From: Acidimicrobiaceae bacterium
GTDB taxonomy: Bacteria > Actinomycetota > Acidimicrobiia > Acidimicrobiales > Aldehydirespiratoraceae
DNA: 51,513 nucleotides
NCBI GenBank assembly: GCA_028819005.1
Contig: JAPPMP010000014.1
Span: 1 to 51,513 of the forward strand
Direction of reading: 5' to 3'
The notes beneath the pieces are model-generated. The model was not told the DNA's origin. It saw only the letters and a list, made by a program, of their open reading frames with translations, and ran no database searches. How positions within the stretch are numbered: position 1 is the first letter of the stretch; every line of letters starts with the position of its first letter. The position numbers and the translations under genes are program-made. This document shows positions 1 through 8,728 of the stretch, in pieces.

Positions 1-32
1 ACCGGGCCAACACAACGACAGGTGGATGGTCA

Positions 33-60
33 CCTATTTGCGCGCGCTCTAAGGGAACTC
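33..60 (+). repeat. Fragment of a dispersed intergenic repeat
   Basis: The 13 bases at 33-45 recur exactly at 37916-37928, and the bases that follow (a TAAG-GAAC pattern) remain similar in both places. The second copy lies in the parS-containing leader of parA. No gene is seen in 1-106. The element's function is unknown, and with this little sequence chance similarity cannot be excluded. Confidence 0.35.
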
Positions 61-106
61 ATCGGGGCGGTGCGCTTGTTCTTCTGTGCGCTAGCCTCAC
101 AACTCT

Positions 107-195
107 GGAGACGTGGCCGAGCCAGGTTGAAGGCGCTTCCCTGCTAAGGAAGTAACGTCGCAAGGCGTTCGTGGGTTCAAATCCCACCGTCTCCG
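107..195 (+). tRNA. tRNA-Ser (anticodon GCT)
   Basis: A complete class II tRNA cloverleaf is visible. The 7-bp acceptor stem pairs GGAGACG with CGTCTCC. The anticodon stem CTTCC/GGAAG encloses loop CTGCTAA with anticodon GCT, which reads AGC/AGU serine codons. A long variable arm and the T-arm GTGGGTTCAAATCCCAC follow. The discriminator base is G, as is usual for serine tRNAs, and CCA is not encoded. A decayed Fic gene begins about 90 bases downstream. Confidence 0.95.
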
Positions 196-303
196 CTCAC
201 GTGCTCAGTGTTCGTCCCAAATCCTTGAGACTGAGCGGCTCCGCGGGGACTCTCTCACTACGTCTCCCGCCAACTACGACGATGGTTCGGGAACCTTCGG
301 CGG

Positions 304-700
304 ATGAGCTTCGCCCGAGCAGTCCGAGGCTCGAACTGGATCGAGGGCTATCGGGCCTCGCTCGACGATGTGCTCGACGCCATCGAGGGAGAGGAACCCC
401 TCGGCGCAACTGCAGAGACCAGAGCCGCCGTTGCCGGCTACCGGCACGCCCTGACCTACGTGCTCCAACTCGCCGAGACCGGCCCACGAATAGACGGGTC
501 GCTCCTGAACGCCCTCCACTTCAATCGTGGACATTGCAGAGACGCATCCACGAAACCGAGCACTTCTACGACAGCATCACCTGACTCGTCGACCGCCACA
601 ACCTGCCGAATCGTGCGACAGGAGCGTTGGCAGACACGGCCCGGGGCCGTCGACTCCGCCGGCAGGTCGGTACGATCGCAGGATGCTCAGTTGCGGAGAG
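304..700 (+). pseudogene. Fic-family protein relic with its catalytic centre deleted
   Basis: From 304 the reading frame encodes the N-terminal module of an actinobacterial Fic protein: SNWIEGYRASLDDVL, then GEEPL, then GYRHALTYVLQLAE, ending at LLNALHF near 522. The sequence then jumps, in another frame, to WTLQRRIHETEHFYDSIT, a TGA stop at 582-584, and LVDRHNLPNRATGAL followed by ARGRRLRR. This resembles the C-terminal end of the same family (RRI-E, V-RH-LP-RA-GAL, D-A-G-R-RR). The whole Fic core, including the HPFxxGNGR loop, is missing. I read this as an internal deletion plus frameshift and a nonsense codon. Family identity of the N-terminal part is firm; that of the C-terminal part is probable. 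It is a different Fic subtype from the intact gene at 43268-44632. Confidence 0.65.
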
Positions 701-725
701 CGGTGATCGTGTCAGGCCCGCTCCG

Positions 726-1937
726 ATGAAACATCGCTATCGGGCGCTGCCGCTCGTAATCGCGCTGACCGGGTTCGCCGTTGCGTGCGCCTCCGATGGA
801 GGTGGTGACGAACTCAGCCGGAACGACACCACAACGACAGCGGCGCCTCGAACCACCGCCAACGACGCCACCATCACGGCCACGCCCGAAACGACAGACG
901 TCGACGACGCCACCACGACAACCTCCCCCCGCACCACCGCAGACGAACCCGCCACGACAACTCCTGAAACGACGGTCGCTGACGAAACCGGCACCACCAC
1001 AACAGCGCCACGCACCACCGTTGACCCCACCGCAACAGCGCCACGCACCACCGTTGACACGACCACGACCAGCGCCCCCCGAAGCTCCATACCCCAAAGA
1101 GGCACCGACAGCGGCCTCCCGCCCGGGCTGATCACGCCTACCGGGATCCCAGTCGCCGTCACCGGCCGCACCGACTCGGGTTATCTGGTGCGGACGCCCT
1201 GCGGACACACCGCCGAAGTCTCCAAAGGCGTATTCATCAACGGCGCCCGCGTGGTTATCGATCCGGGCCACGGAGGACCCGTGGACACGGGCGCGATCGG
1301 GCCGAACGGTCTGGTGGAGCGCGACCTGAACCTCACCCTCAGCCGGGCCGTCCTCGACGAACTGGCCGGCCGCGGCATCTCCGCCGTCAGCACCCGCACC
1401 GGCGATTACGGAACGCTGTTGTCAGTCAGAGCTGCCCTGGCAGACGATCTGGAAGCCGACGCACTGGTTTCGATCCACCACAATGCGCCGACTTGGGCGA
1501 TCAGCGAATTCCCTGGCAGCGAGGTGTTCATCCAGTCCGAATCGATCAGCCTGCCCCGGGCAGACTCCGCTCGCCTCGGAGGGCTGTTGTACGAGGAGAT
1601 CACCACTGCGCTCGCCTCTTTCGACAACGTCGCGTGGAGCAGGGCGGCCAATGCGGGCGTGCTTCGGGTCCTGTCGTCGAGCGGAACCGACGCCTACGGA
1701 ATGATCGTCCGCCCCACCGTTCCCGCAGTCCTAGTCGAGTACGGCTATCTGTCCAACCCCTCCGAAGCCGCGCTGTTCGCCACCGACGAATACATCCGAG
1801 TAGCCGCCATCGCGACCGCCGACGCCATAGACGCCTACCTGCGCACTGACCGGTCTGGCACTGGGTTCGTCGATCGACCCCGCATATTCGACCCGCGGCG
1901 CGCCCCGAGCTTCTGCGAAGACCCCGCCCTCGAATAG
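726..1937 (+). CDS. N-acetylmuramoyl-L-alanine amidase, predicted lipoprotein
   Basis: This 403-residue protein should cleave the amide bond between N-acetylmuramic acid and the peptide stem of peptidoglycan. The ATG at 726 begins a lipoprotein signal (MKHRYRALPLVIALTGFAVAC), with the lipidated Cys near residue 21. The longer upstream frame lacks any such signal. A Thr/Pro-rich low-complexity linker of about 100 residues follows and probably spans the wall. The C-terminal half is an Amidase_3 domain with all expected zinc and catalytic residues: VVIDPGHGG, LVERDLNL, SIHHN and VLVEYGYLSN. The stop lies 3 bases from the stop of the convergent RCC1-repeat gene, leaving no room for a terminator between them. 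It contrasts with the pseudo-amidase at 39757-40728, which has lost these ligands. Confidence 0.9.
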   Translation: MKHRYRALPLVIALTGFAVACASDGGGDELSRNDTTTTAAPRTTANDATITATPETTDVDDATTTTSPRTTADEPATTTPETTVADETGTTTTAPRTTVDPTATAPRTTVDTTTTSAPRSSIPQRGTDSGLPPGLITPTGIPVAVTGRTDSGYLVRTPCGHTAEVSKGVFINGARVVIDPGHGGPVDTGAIGPNGLVERDLNLTLSRAVLDELAGRGISAVSTRTGDYGTLLSVRAALADDLEADALVSIHHNAPTWAISEFPGSEVFIQSESISLPRADSARLGGLLYEEITTALASFDNVAWSRAANAGVLRVLSSSGTDAYGMIVRPTVPAVLVEYGYLSNPSEAALFATDEYIRVAAIATADAIDAYLRTDRSGTGFVDRPRIFDPRRAPSFCEDPALE

Positions 1938-1940
1938 AGC

Positions 1941-4884
1941 CTAATCCTCATTGAACCCCCAACAAACGAGGGTCTCGTCGGTTTTGACGCCGCAGGTGTG
2001 GACCCATTCTGCATAGACGGCAGAAAAAGACCCTGCGGGTGGGGAGGCCTGCCCCCATCTGTTCCACCCCCAGCAAGCGATTGTGTCGTCGGTCTTGACG
2101 CCGCAGGTGTGGAAGCGGCCCGCGCTGACAGACTTGAAAGTGCCTGTGGGTGGGGAGGCCTCCCCGACCAGGTCCCGTCCCCAGCAAGTGACGGTGTCGT
2201 CCGTCTTGACGCCGCATGCGTGCGCAACACCCGTATTGATTGCCTTGAAGGTGCCGGTCGGCGGCGTGGCCGCTCCGTTGTTGTTGTCACCCCAGCAGGC
2301 AACAGTGTCGTCTGTCTTGATCGCGCAACCATGCCGCGTGCCCAAGGACAGGGTCTTGAAAGCACCAGCCGGTGCGGCGGCCTGCCCGCCATTGTTGTTC
2401 CCCCAGCAGGCAACAGTGTCGTCTGTCTTGATGGCGCAATGGAAACCCAGGCTGCTGTGCAGGGATCTGAATGAACCAGCGGGCGGCATGTGCTGGCCAT
2501 AGAACTCTGTTCCCCAGCAAGCAAGGGTTTCATCGGATTTGATCCCGCAAGTTATATTGTGGCCGACGGTCAGTTTCTTGAAGGATCCCGCCGGCGCGTC
2601 GCTCTCCCCGAATTCGTTGTAACCCCAGCAGGCAACGGTGTCGTCTGTTTTGATGGCGCAAGTATGGCGAAGGCCGGCCAACGATGTTTCGTGGGTCGCA
2701 ATCGCTTTGAACGCGCCGGAAGGAGGGGTCGCCTGCCCGTACCGGTTGAACCCCCAGCACTCGACGGTACCATCGGTTTTCAATCCACAAATGTGCGTGA
2801 GGCCCATGATTTCGCGGCCCGAGAACACCGCGCTGAAACGGTCGGAGCTCGTCGGTGCTTGGATTGGATGCACAAGGCCCCAGCAGATCGCACCGCCTTC
2901 CGACCTCAGGGCGCAAGAGTGGTCTTGGCCCACGGACAGAGCATGGAGTATGCCGTGAGGCGGCGAACTCTGTCCGTTCCCGTTGTTCCCCCAACAGGCC
3001 ACAGTCCCGTCAGTTCTGATTGCACAAGTATGGGTTTCCCCGGATTCCACGGCTTTGTAGGTACCGCTCGGTGGTGTGGCTTGGCCGTAGGCGTCGTCGC
3101 CCCAGCAGACCAGAGTGTCATCAGACTTGATCGCACAATTGTGGTTCCAACCTACGCCCAAGGCCTTAAAGTTGCCCGACGGTGAGTCTGTCTGCCCGAA
3201 TTGGTTGGATCCCCAACAGACCAAGGCATCGTCGAACTTGATGGCGCAGGTGTGATACAGGCCAGCTTCGAGGATCTTGAGCGTGTCCGACGGCGCATCC
3301 GTCTGCCCTCCATTGGAGAACCCCCAACAGGCCGCGGTGTCGTCGAACTTGATGGCGCACCCGTGGTCGTATCCCAGGCTGAGGGCCTTGAAAGCTCCTT
3401 CAGGCGCCATCGTTCGCTCATCGGGGCTGCTGCTCCAGCAGGAAATGGCGTCATCTGTGCTGATGGCGCATTTCAGGTTGGCTCCCGCCGCGATGGCTTT
3501 GAAGGTGCCCGCAGGCGGCGACCCGACGGTTGGGCTGCCCCAGCACTGGAGTGTCCGGTCGGTTTTCAAGCCGCAGGTGTAGATCTGGCTGACGACGATA
3601 TCCGCGAAGCTGCCGTCAGGATCGCGGGCCTGATTGTGGTAGTTGTGACCCCAGCAGTCGACCGAGCCGTCGGTCTTGATGCCGCAGCTGTGGTAGAAGA
3701 GGCTGACGACAGACACAAACGTGGACCGCGGCGGCGGAGGCGGCGGAGGCGGAGGCGGAGGCGGAGGCGGAGGCGGAGGCGGAGGCGGGATGTAAGCGAG
3801 CACAGTGATCGAAGCTGTGGGGGAGGCGCCTGCTGGGGTCACCAGCCCGGTCAATGTCTGGGGGACGTCGCCAGAGTCCATTGCTGGGCCTGTGGCGACA
3901 ACCATGACCTCCCGGGTGGTTTCGTTCGGTTCGATCCGTACTGTTATGTCCGGCTGGGCTCCGAAGTAGCCGTTAGGCCCGACCGCCGTGCCGGAGAAGC
4001 TGATCGTGTAGTCCCCTGGCGCTGTCGGGATTTCATCCAGGGTGACCGTGAACTGCACCGTTTTCCCGGCCGGATTGCCGACCATCCCGGCCGGAGAGGC
4101 CGTGAGAGACGCCTTCGGGCATGGCGACTGCATACGTTCGACATGGCTGTCATCGCTGCGCTCAAGCCAAGCAGAACCGCACAGCGGATCCGCCGGAACC
4201 GCGTGTTCATGGCAACCCGAGCCATCGGAGTGATGCTCTGTAGAAGAGTGGTGGTGGGCCGCCGTACCGCAGACAGCCGTACCACAGAACCCGCTGCCGT
4301 CAAGAAAGTACCCGTACGCGTCCACAGCTCGACCATCACAAGCAAACAGCTCGAAGAACACAGGTTCAGCGCTGTACGACTCATCGAGCCAATAGGGACT
4401 GTGGCCGGGCGGCGGCTCGCAGTCACCGTTCCGGTCGTCGTAGCCCTGAGTCAGCAGGCAAGTCAGCGTTACCGTGCTGTCAAGGGTGCACAGCGCTGTA
4501 TCCGCGCACCGGTAGGTCACGGTCCGACAACGGTCGAAGCCAGACACATACGAGGTGATCACCCTGGGGATGATGCTCGCGTCAGGGGGTTCAGGCGTGT
4601 ATCTGGTAATCGTGCCAGGCACAAGAACGGCCGGAGCAGTCGTTGGAATTGATTCGACGTCAGAGCCCTGAGCAGCCCCCCCCCGCGTGCCTCGCGGGGC
4701 ACAGCTCATCGAAACGCTCGACCGCGCACCATTCGTCGCCGTCGGCGCACTCGTCGGCCGCGGCCGGTGCTGCACCGACCGGGCCGAGTTCATTGACGAA
4801 ACCCAAAACACCGCCCAACCCCAAGACGAGAGAAACCAAGCCGACGAACCCCAAAATCCACGGACGATGATATGAATCATTCAA
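1941..4884 (-). CDS. Secreted RCC1-repeat protein, frame broken at a G9 tract
   Basis: From about 3720 down to the stop this frame encodes 16 copies of a roughly 40-residue RCC1-like repeat (consensus HTCAIKTDDTVACWG, then GQ--PP-G-FK), each with two Cys, as in secreted bacterial beta-propellers. A 20-residue polyproline run precedes the repeats. Before that lies a Cys-containing N-terminal region and a Calx-beta-like stretch (KTVQFTVTLDEIPTAPGDY). The likely true start is TTG at 4884, giving a good signal peptide (hydrophobic ILGFVGLVSLVLGLGGVLGF). That frame stops at 4660. It would join the main frame if the G9 tract (4676-4684 on the plus strand) were eight G instead of nine. An ATG at 4880 opens the main frame directly but gives no credible export signal. 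So the gene is frameshifted, phase-OFF, or affected by a homopolymer sequencing error. The function is unknown; surface binding is plausible. Confidence 0.75.
3729..3788. repeat. GGAGGC-type hexanucleotide microsatellite coding for 20 prolines
   Basis: Sixty bases of mostly GGAGGC/GGCGGC units inside the RCC1-repeat gene read as 20 consecutive prolines on the minus strand. Gain or loss of a hexamer changes the linker by two prolines without a frameshift. The tract separates the N-terminal region from the propeller repeats. Confidence 0.9.
4676..4684. repeat. Homopolymer C9/G9 tract at the frame break of the RCC1 gene
   Basis: Nine consecutive C on the plus strand (G on the coding strand) lie about 70 codons into the RCC1-repeat gene. 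With nine G the signal-peptide frame ends at 4660 after 74 codons. With eight (or eleven) it continues into the long repeat frame. This is a typical slipped-strand contingency tract, although homopolymer miscalling would look the same. Confidence 0.8.
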
Positions 4885-5127
4885 GGTGATGGCTTGAGTT
4901 TATCCTGTTCACAATCGATCTGAGGCCGCGGCCAGTCCAGGTGGGTGAGATCAGGGCGTGTGTTGAGCCAAGACGGCGCGGAGGGTGGCTGTGATAACTG
5001 CCGGTTGGTCGATAGTCCGGTACTTGTCAGAGCGTCTTGACCGTTCGCCGATGAGTTGCCGGCGTTGAACACAACCGACCGTACCCGCAATCTTCAACTA
5101 GGATGCCTCCAACGAAAGACCCCTGTC
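4885..5127. other. Intergenic region upstream of the RCC1 and F420-reductase-like genes
   Basis: This should hold divergent promoters, but I see no clear -35/-10 pair. On the minus strand about 4951-5097 is a short open frame (48 codons, possible TTG start) containing DKYRTIDQPAVITATLRAVL. It looks protein-like but has no ribosome binding site and I do not recognise it, so it may be a gene relic. Confidence 0.4.
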
Positions 5128-5574
5128 ATGCCTTCTGATTTCGCCTTCAAAGCCTTGAACCGATTCCACGGTGCGGCGATCGCCATCAGCCGCGGCAAGA
5201 TCGGTTGGACCGGCGCCAAGATGCCGGTTCTCGAGCTCACCACAATCGGACGCAAGAGCGGTCTGCCGCGTTCGGTGTTGCTCACCGCACCCTGGCAGGA
5301 CGGTGAGCGGATGGCACTGATCGCATCCGCTGGTGGGAACGACAAGAACCCGGCATGGTTTCTGAATCTGCGTGCCAACTCATCGGTCACCGTGCGAACC
5401 GCAGGCGGCGCCAAGAAGATGCACGCTCGCATCACGTCGGGGGACGAACGAACCGAAATCTGGAACGCGGCCGTCTCGGAGTTCAAGCACTACACCGCCT
5501 ACGAATCGAAGACTGATCGAGAGATTCCAGTCGTCGTCCTCGAACCAGCGGAAACGTCTGGCGCCCCAACCTGA
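5128..5574 (+). CDS. Nitroreductase/quinone reductase family protein, F420-dependent type (DUF385/DDN-like)
   Basis: The 148-residue product matches the small split-barrel deazaflavin-dependent nitroreductase family. Conserved features include LELTTIGRKSGLPRSVLL, then IASAGGNDKNPAWFLNLRAN, and a C-terminal EFKHYTAYESKTDREIPVVVL. The family binds the F420 cofactor and reduces quinones, nitro compounds or enones; the substrate here cannot be told. The start at 5128 (MPSDFAFKALN) is preferred because the upstream in-frame residues look non-coding. It stands alone, before tRNA-Arg. It implies F420 use in the host, in line with the luciferase-like relic at 5937. Confidence 0.88.
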   Translation: MPSDFAFKALNRFHGAAIAISRGKIGWTGAKMPVLELTTIGRKSGLPRSVLLTAPWQDGERMALIASAGGNDKNPAWFLNLRANSSVTVRTAGGAKKMHARITSGDERTEIWNAAVSEFKHYTAYESKTDREIPVVVLEPAETSGAPT

Positions 5575-5637
5575 CTGAGCCGACCGAACTGAAGGGTGTC
5601 GGGCCTTTGCGAAGTTGGCGTACACTGAACCGCTGTT

Positions 5638-5711
<74 letters not shown>

Positions 5712-5721
5712 CAAATCACAT

Positions 5722-5898
5722 TTGTCGGAGTACGGCTGCGATGACTCAGATCTATCTCGCCGCGATCGGCTCGGTTTCGACGGCGCCTGGAGCCTTGAAT
5801 TCGTCGACGGAACCCTGAGCGAACACGACAACGAACCCGAGAAGCTGTTCGGCGCCGCTGTCGTCGATCTTGGAGTTCTGCGGGAAATCCTCGGCTGA
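5722..5898 (+). CDS. Possible small hypothetical protein or gene relic
   Basis: After tRNA-Arg an open frame with a possible TTG start gives 58 residues, including GAWSLEFVDGTLSEHDNEPE and AVVDLGVLREILG. The composition is protein-like, but no ribosome binding site is visible and I do not recognise a family. Given the decayed gene directly downstream, a C-terminal relic is as likely as a real small gene. Confidence 0.2.
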   Translation: MSEYGCDDSDLSRRDRLGFDGAWSLEFVDGTLSEHDNEPEKLFGAAVVDLGVLREILG

Positions 5899-5936
5899 TT
5901 TCGGCTCAGCTGGGCCAACGGAGGAAGCTGAGTACC

Positions 5937-6062
5937 ATGTTCATCCTTCGATTCGACTTTCGCCTGGGCCCTTTCGCTGCAACCGCTGTGCGGAGGAATA
6001 CCCCCAGAAACCGCTTGGCCGTACCTCAAAAACCTCCCGCTCTATAGCACAGACGCCGGTTG
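5937..6062 (+). pseudogene. Luciferase-like (LLM-class, F420-type) monooxygenase relic, both ends joined
   Basis: A strong ribosome binding site (GGAGGA) precedes an ATG opening with MFILRFDFR, the typical N-terminus of LLM-class F420-dependent oxidoreductases (MFxLRFDMR). Only about 15 codons later, in the +1 frame from 5983, comes PLCGGIPPETAWPYLKNL, which looks like the C-terminal CGG-PPE-AWPYL segment of the same family. Some 300 residues of the barrel are absent. I infer an internal deletion with frameshift. It lies just beyond the 3' end of the convergent glnS. The N-terminal match is strong but short; the C-terminal match is from memory of the family. Confidence 0.55.
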
Positions 6063-6092
6063 TATTGGCGCTGGCCGCGTCAGCGCCTTGCG

Positions 6093-7790
6093 TCAGCTCT
6101 GTTGGGACTGGCGGCGTTGGATCGCAGCCCATTCGTCGCGGAGGCCGACCGTTCGATGGAAGGTCAGCGGGTCTTGCTGATCGTGGGCGAAATAGCCGAG
6201 CCGTTCGAATTGCACCACCTGACCGGCAGGTGTCTCGGCCAAGGAGGGTTCGAACTTGCAGCCCGTGCGTACTTCACGCGAGGCGGGGTTCAGCGAAGCG
6301 AGCGGGTCGCTGCCGTCCGCGCCGGGAAACGGGTCGGTGAAGAGCCGGTCGTAGAGCATGACCGTGCCACCGATCGCGTGCTGCGCTGACACCCAGTGGA
6401 TCGTGGCTTTCACCTTGCGGCCGTCGGGGGCCTGACCACCGGCAGTTTCGGGGTCGTAGTCGCAGTGGATGCGCACAACCTCACCGTCGGCGCCGGTTTC
6501 AACATCGGTACAGGTGATGAGGTACCCCGCACGCAACCGAACCTCGCGGCCAGGCGCCAGCCGGAAGAACTTCTTGGGGGGGTTGAGCATGAAGTCGCCG
6601 CGCTCGATCCACAGCTTGCCGCTGAACGGCACCTTTCGGGTCCCCGCAGATTCGTCTTCGGGGTTGTTGATCGCCGGCCGTTCATCGGTCACGCCCTCAG
6701 GCCAGTTGTCGATCACCAACTCGACCGGATCGAGCACAGCCATCCGGCGCAGCGCATGCTGGTTGTGGTGGGTCCGCACGAACGACTCGAGGAGTTCTAT
6801 CTCGTGGGTGCCGTTGACCCGGGCGACGCCAATGTGCGAGCAGAACGCACGGATTGCTTCTGGCGGGTACCCACGACGACGCAAGCCCCGCAGTGTCGGC
6901 ATGCGCGGATCGTCCCAGCCATCGACATGACCGTCGCGAACCAACTCCAAGAGCTTGCGCTTGGACATCACGGTGTGGGTGAGCTTGAGACGGGCGAATT
7001 CGGTCTGTCGGGGTCGGTCGTTGCCGAGACCCAGCTGCTCGATGAACCAGTCGTACAAAGGCCGATGAGTGTCGAACTCAAGCGTGCACAGCGAATGTGT
7101 GGTTCCCTCAACCGCATCGCTCTGCCCGTGCGCCCAGTCGTAGGTTGGATAGATCTTCCATTCGTTGCCGGTGCGGAAGTGGTGGGCGTTGCGGATTCGG
7201 TACATGACTGGGTCGCGCATCGCCATGTTGTCGTGAGCCATGTCGATCTTGGCTCGCAGCACCTTCTCACCGTCGGCGAACTCACCCGCTCGCATACGAG
7301 CGAAGAGATCGAGGTTCTCCTCAACGGTCCGGTCCCGATACGGGCTGTTGACACCCGGCGTGGTGAATCCGCCGCGGTTCGCTGAGATCGTTTCGGCATC
7401 CTGGTCATCGACGTAGGCAAGCCCGTTGCGAATGAGCTGCTCTGCCCATTGGGCCAGTTGTGCGAAGTAGTCCGACGCATAGGCGGATTCACCCGGTTCG
7501 AAACCCAGCCAAGCGACGTCTTGGCGAATCGCCTCGATGAAGCTGGCTTCTTCGGTTTCCGGGTTGGTGTCGTCGAACCGCAACCGACACACACCGTCGA
7601 ACTCGGCGGCGACGCCGAAGTTGAGTGCGATCGATTTTGCATGCCCGATGTGCAGGTAGCCGTTGGGTTCGGGAGGGAAGCGGGTCTGTACCCGTCCCCC
7701 GTAAGGCCCATCGGAAGCATCTTCGGCGAGCATCTCGCGTATGAAGTCGCTACCGGAGTTGCTGGTCGAACCGATCGGCGTTTCTTTCAC
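6093..7790 (-). CDS. glnS: Glutaminyl-tRNA synthetase
   Basis: The 565-residue class I synthetase charges tRNA-Gln with glutamine. Visible signatures are [17 protein letters not shown] (HIGH motif) near residue 45, [35 protein letters not shown], and the KMSKS-type VMSKRKL near residue 268. The beta-barrel anticodon-binding domain follows, with [13 protein letters not shown] and the terminal QFERLGYF. The length is normal for a bacterial GlnRS. Most actinobacteria make Gln-tRNA through GluRS and GatCAB, so a direct GlnRS is notable and may reflect transfer. It is monocistronic: three 54-bp repeats lie between it and the divergent SDR gene. Confidence 0.96.
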   Translation of the reverse strand: MKETPIGSTSNSGSDFIREMLAEDASDGPYGGRVQTRFPPEPNGYLHIGHAKSIALNFGVAAEFDGVCRLRFDDTNPETEEASFIEAIRQDVAWLGFEPGESAYASDYFAQLAQWAEQLIRNGLAYVDDQDAETISANRGGFTTPGVNSPYRDRTVEENLDLFARMRAGEFADGEKVLRAKIDMAHDNMAMRDPVMYRIRNAHHFRTGNEWKIYPTYDWAHGQSDAVEGTTHSLCTLEFDTHRPLYDWFIEQLGLGNDRPRQTEFARLKLTHTVMSKRKLLELVRDGHVDGWDDPRMPTLRGLRRRGYPPEAIRAFCSHIGVARVNGTHEIELLESFVRTHHNQHALRRMAVLDPVELVIDNWPEGVTDERPAINNPEDESAGTRKVPFSGKLWIERGDFMLNPPKKFFRLAPGREVRLRAGYLITCTDVETGADGEVVRIHCDYDPETAGGQAPDGRKVKATIHWVSAQHAIGGTVMLYDRLFTDPFPGADGSDPLASLNPASREVRTGCKFEPSLAETPAGQVVQFERLGYFAHDQQDPLTFHRTVGLRDEWAAIQRRQSQQS

Positions 7791-7814
7791 AGGCTCAGGC
7801 TACGCGTTGCTAAC

Positions 7815-7976
7815 GCCGGGCGTGCCGGAGCCGACGTAACGGATCCCGGGGCGAGGCACGACACCAACGCCGGGCGTGCCGAAGCCCAAATAGCGAATCC
7901 CGGGGCAGGGCACGACGCCAACACCGGACACGCCGAAGCCAAGGTAACGGATTCCGGGGCAGGGCTTGGGGCGGTT
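7815..7976. repeat. Three tandem 54-bp repeats between glnS and the SDR gene
   Basis: Three head-to-tail units (7815-7868, 7869-7922, 7923-7976) share a core containing CCGGGGCAGGGC and a GCC-GAAGCC segment, with about 10-15 differences between units. The array fills nearly the whole divergent intergenic region. It must therefore contain or abut both promoters and may bind a protein or be an expanding minisatellite. Both strands are open through it by chance, because 54 is a multiple of three. Confidence 0.85.
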
Positions 7977-7987
7977 AGCGTCGGGGG

Positions 7988-8728
7988 ATGTTTGATCTAT
8001 CCGACAAAACGGCGTTGGTAACCGGGGCGGGGCAGAACGTGGGAGCAGGCATCGCCTCAGCTCTCGCAACCCAGGGAGCGCATGTGTTGGTCAACGACCT
8101 TCTCGGTGACCGCGCGGCTGAGGTTGCCGAGCAGATCACCGCTGAAGGAGGTTCGGCTGAACCGGCAGCGTTCGACGTGACCGACCTCGACGCTGTCCAA
8201 ACCAAACTCGCCAAACACCGGTCAATCAGCATTCTCGTCAACAACGCCGGCAACGGCGGGGCCGAGCAGATGCGACCGAAGCCCTTCAGGGAGATGGAAC
8301 CCACCGAGTGGGACAGCCCCATCGAGGTCAACCTGCGGGGCGTGCTCAACTGTGTGCACGCCGTGATCAACCCGATGGTTGACGCCGGCTGGGGGCGCAT
8401 CATCACCATCTCGTCGGGGGCAGGCACTGCAGGTGTCGGTATCGGCGTGGCCCCCTACTCGGCCGGAAAAGGAGGCGGCCTCGGGTTCATGCGTTCTTTG
8501 GCCCTGGAGAACGCCCCATTCGGGGTGACCGCCAACAGCGTGGCCCTCGGCTTGATGGACAACACCGCGGGCGGAGACTTCACCGAGCATCTCGCCCGCG
8601 GGATTCCCGTTCAACGCCTCGGTACGCCCGCCGACATCGGCGCTGTCTGTGTCTACCTGGCCAGCGAGGAAGCCAGTTGGATAACCGCGCAGACGATAAA
8701 CGTCAACGGCGGTTCCATCACCAGCTGA
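7988..8728 (+). CDS. SDR-family NAD(P)-dependent oxidoreductase
   Basis: This 246-residue classical short-chain dehydrogenase has the TGxxxGxG cofactor motif (TGAGQNVGAG, residues 12-21), VNNAG, the catalytic Ser in ITISSGAG, and the YxxxK dyad in PYSAGKGG. It ends with the usual INVNGG segment. The acidic ND after the second strand hints at NAD preference. The substrate is undetermined; related proteins reduce 3-oxoacyl groups or oxidise secondary alcohols. Its start lies 12 bases after the last 54-bp repeat, so the array forms its leader or promoter. Confidence 0.9.
   Translation: MFDLSDKTALVTGAGQNVGAGIASALATQGAHVLVNDLLGDRAAEVAEQITAEGGSAEPAAFDVTDLDAVQTKLAKHRSISILVNNAGNGGAEQMRPKPFREMEPTEWDSPIEVNLRGVLNCVHAVINPMVDAGWGRIITISSGAGTAGVGIGVAPYSAGKGGGLGFMRSLALENAPFGVTANSVALGLMDNTAGGDFTEHLARGIPVQRLGTPADIGAVCVYLASEEASWITAQTINVNGGSITS

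Noticed and set aside
107..195. Prophage or island attachment site at tRNA-Ser
   Set aside because: No integrase gene and no repeated tRNA 3' end were seen downstream within the window.
1998..3185. Long plus-strand open frames opposite the RCC1 repeats
   Set aside because: They mirror the repeated codons of the minus-strand gene and show only its repeat periodicity; no start signals or domains.
3201..4652. 483-codon plus-strand frame
   Set aside because: Antisense to the RCC1 gene; its Arg-rich run is just the complement of the polyproline tract.
7815..7976. CRISPR array
   Set aside because: The 54-bp units are directly adjacent without unique spacers, and no cas genes are present.
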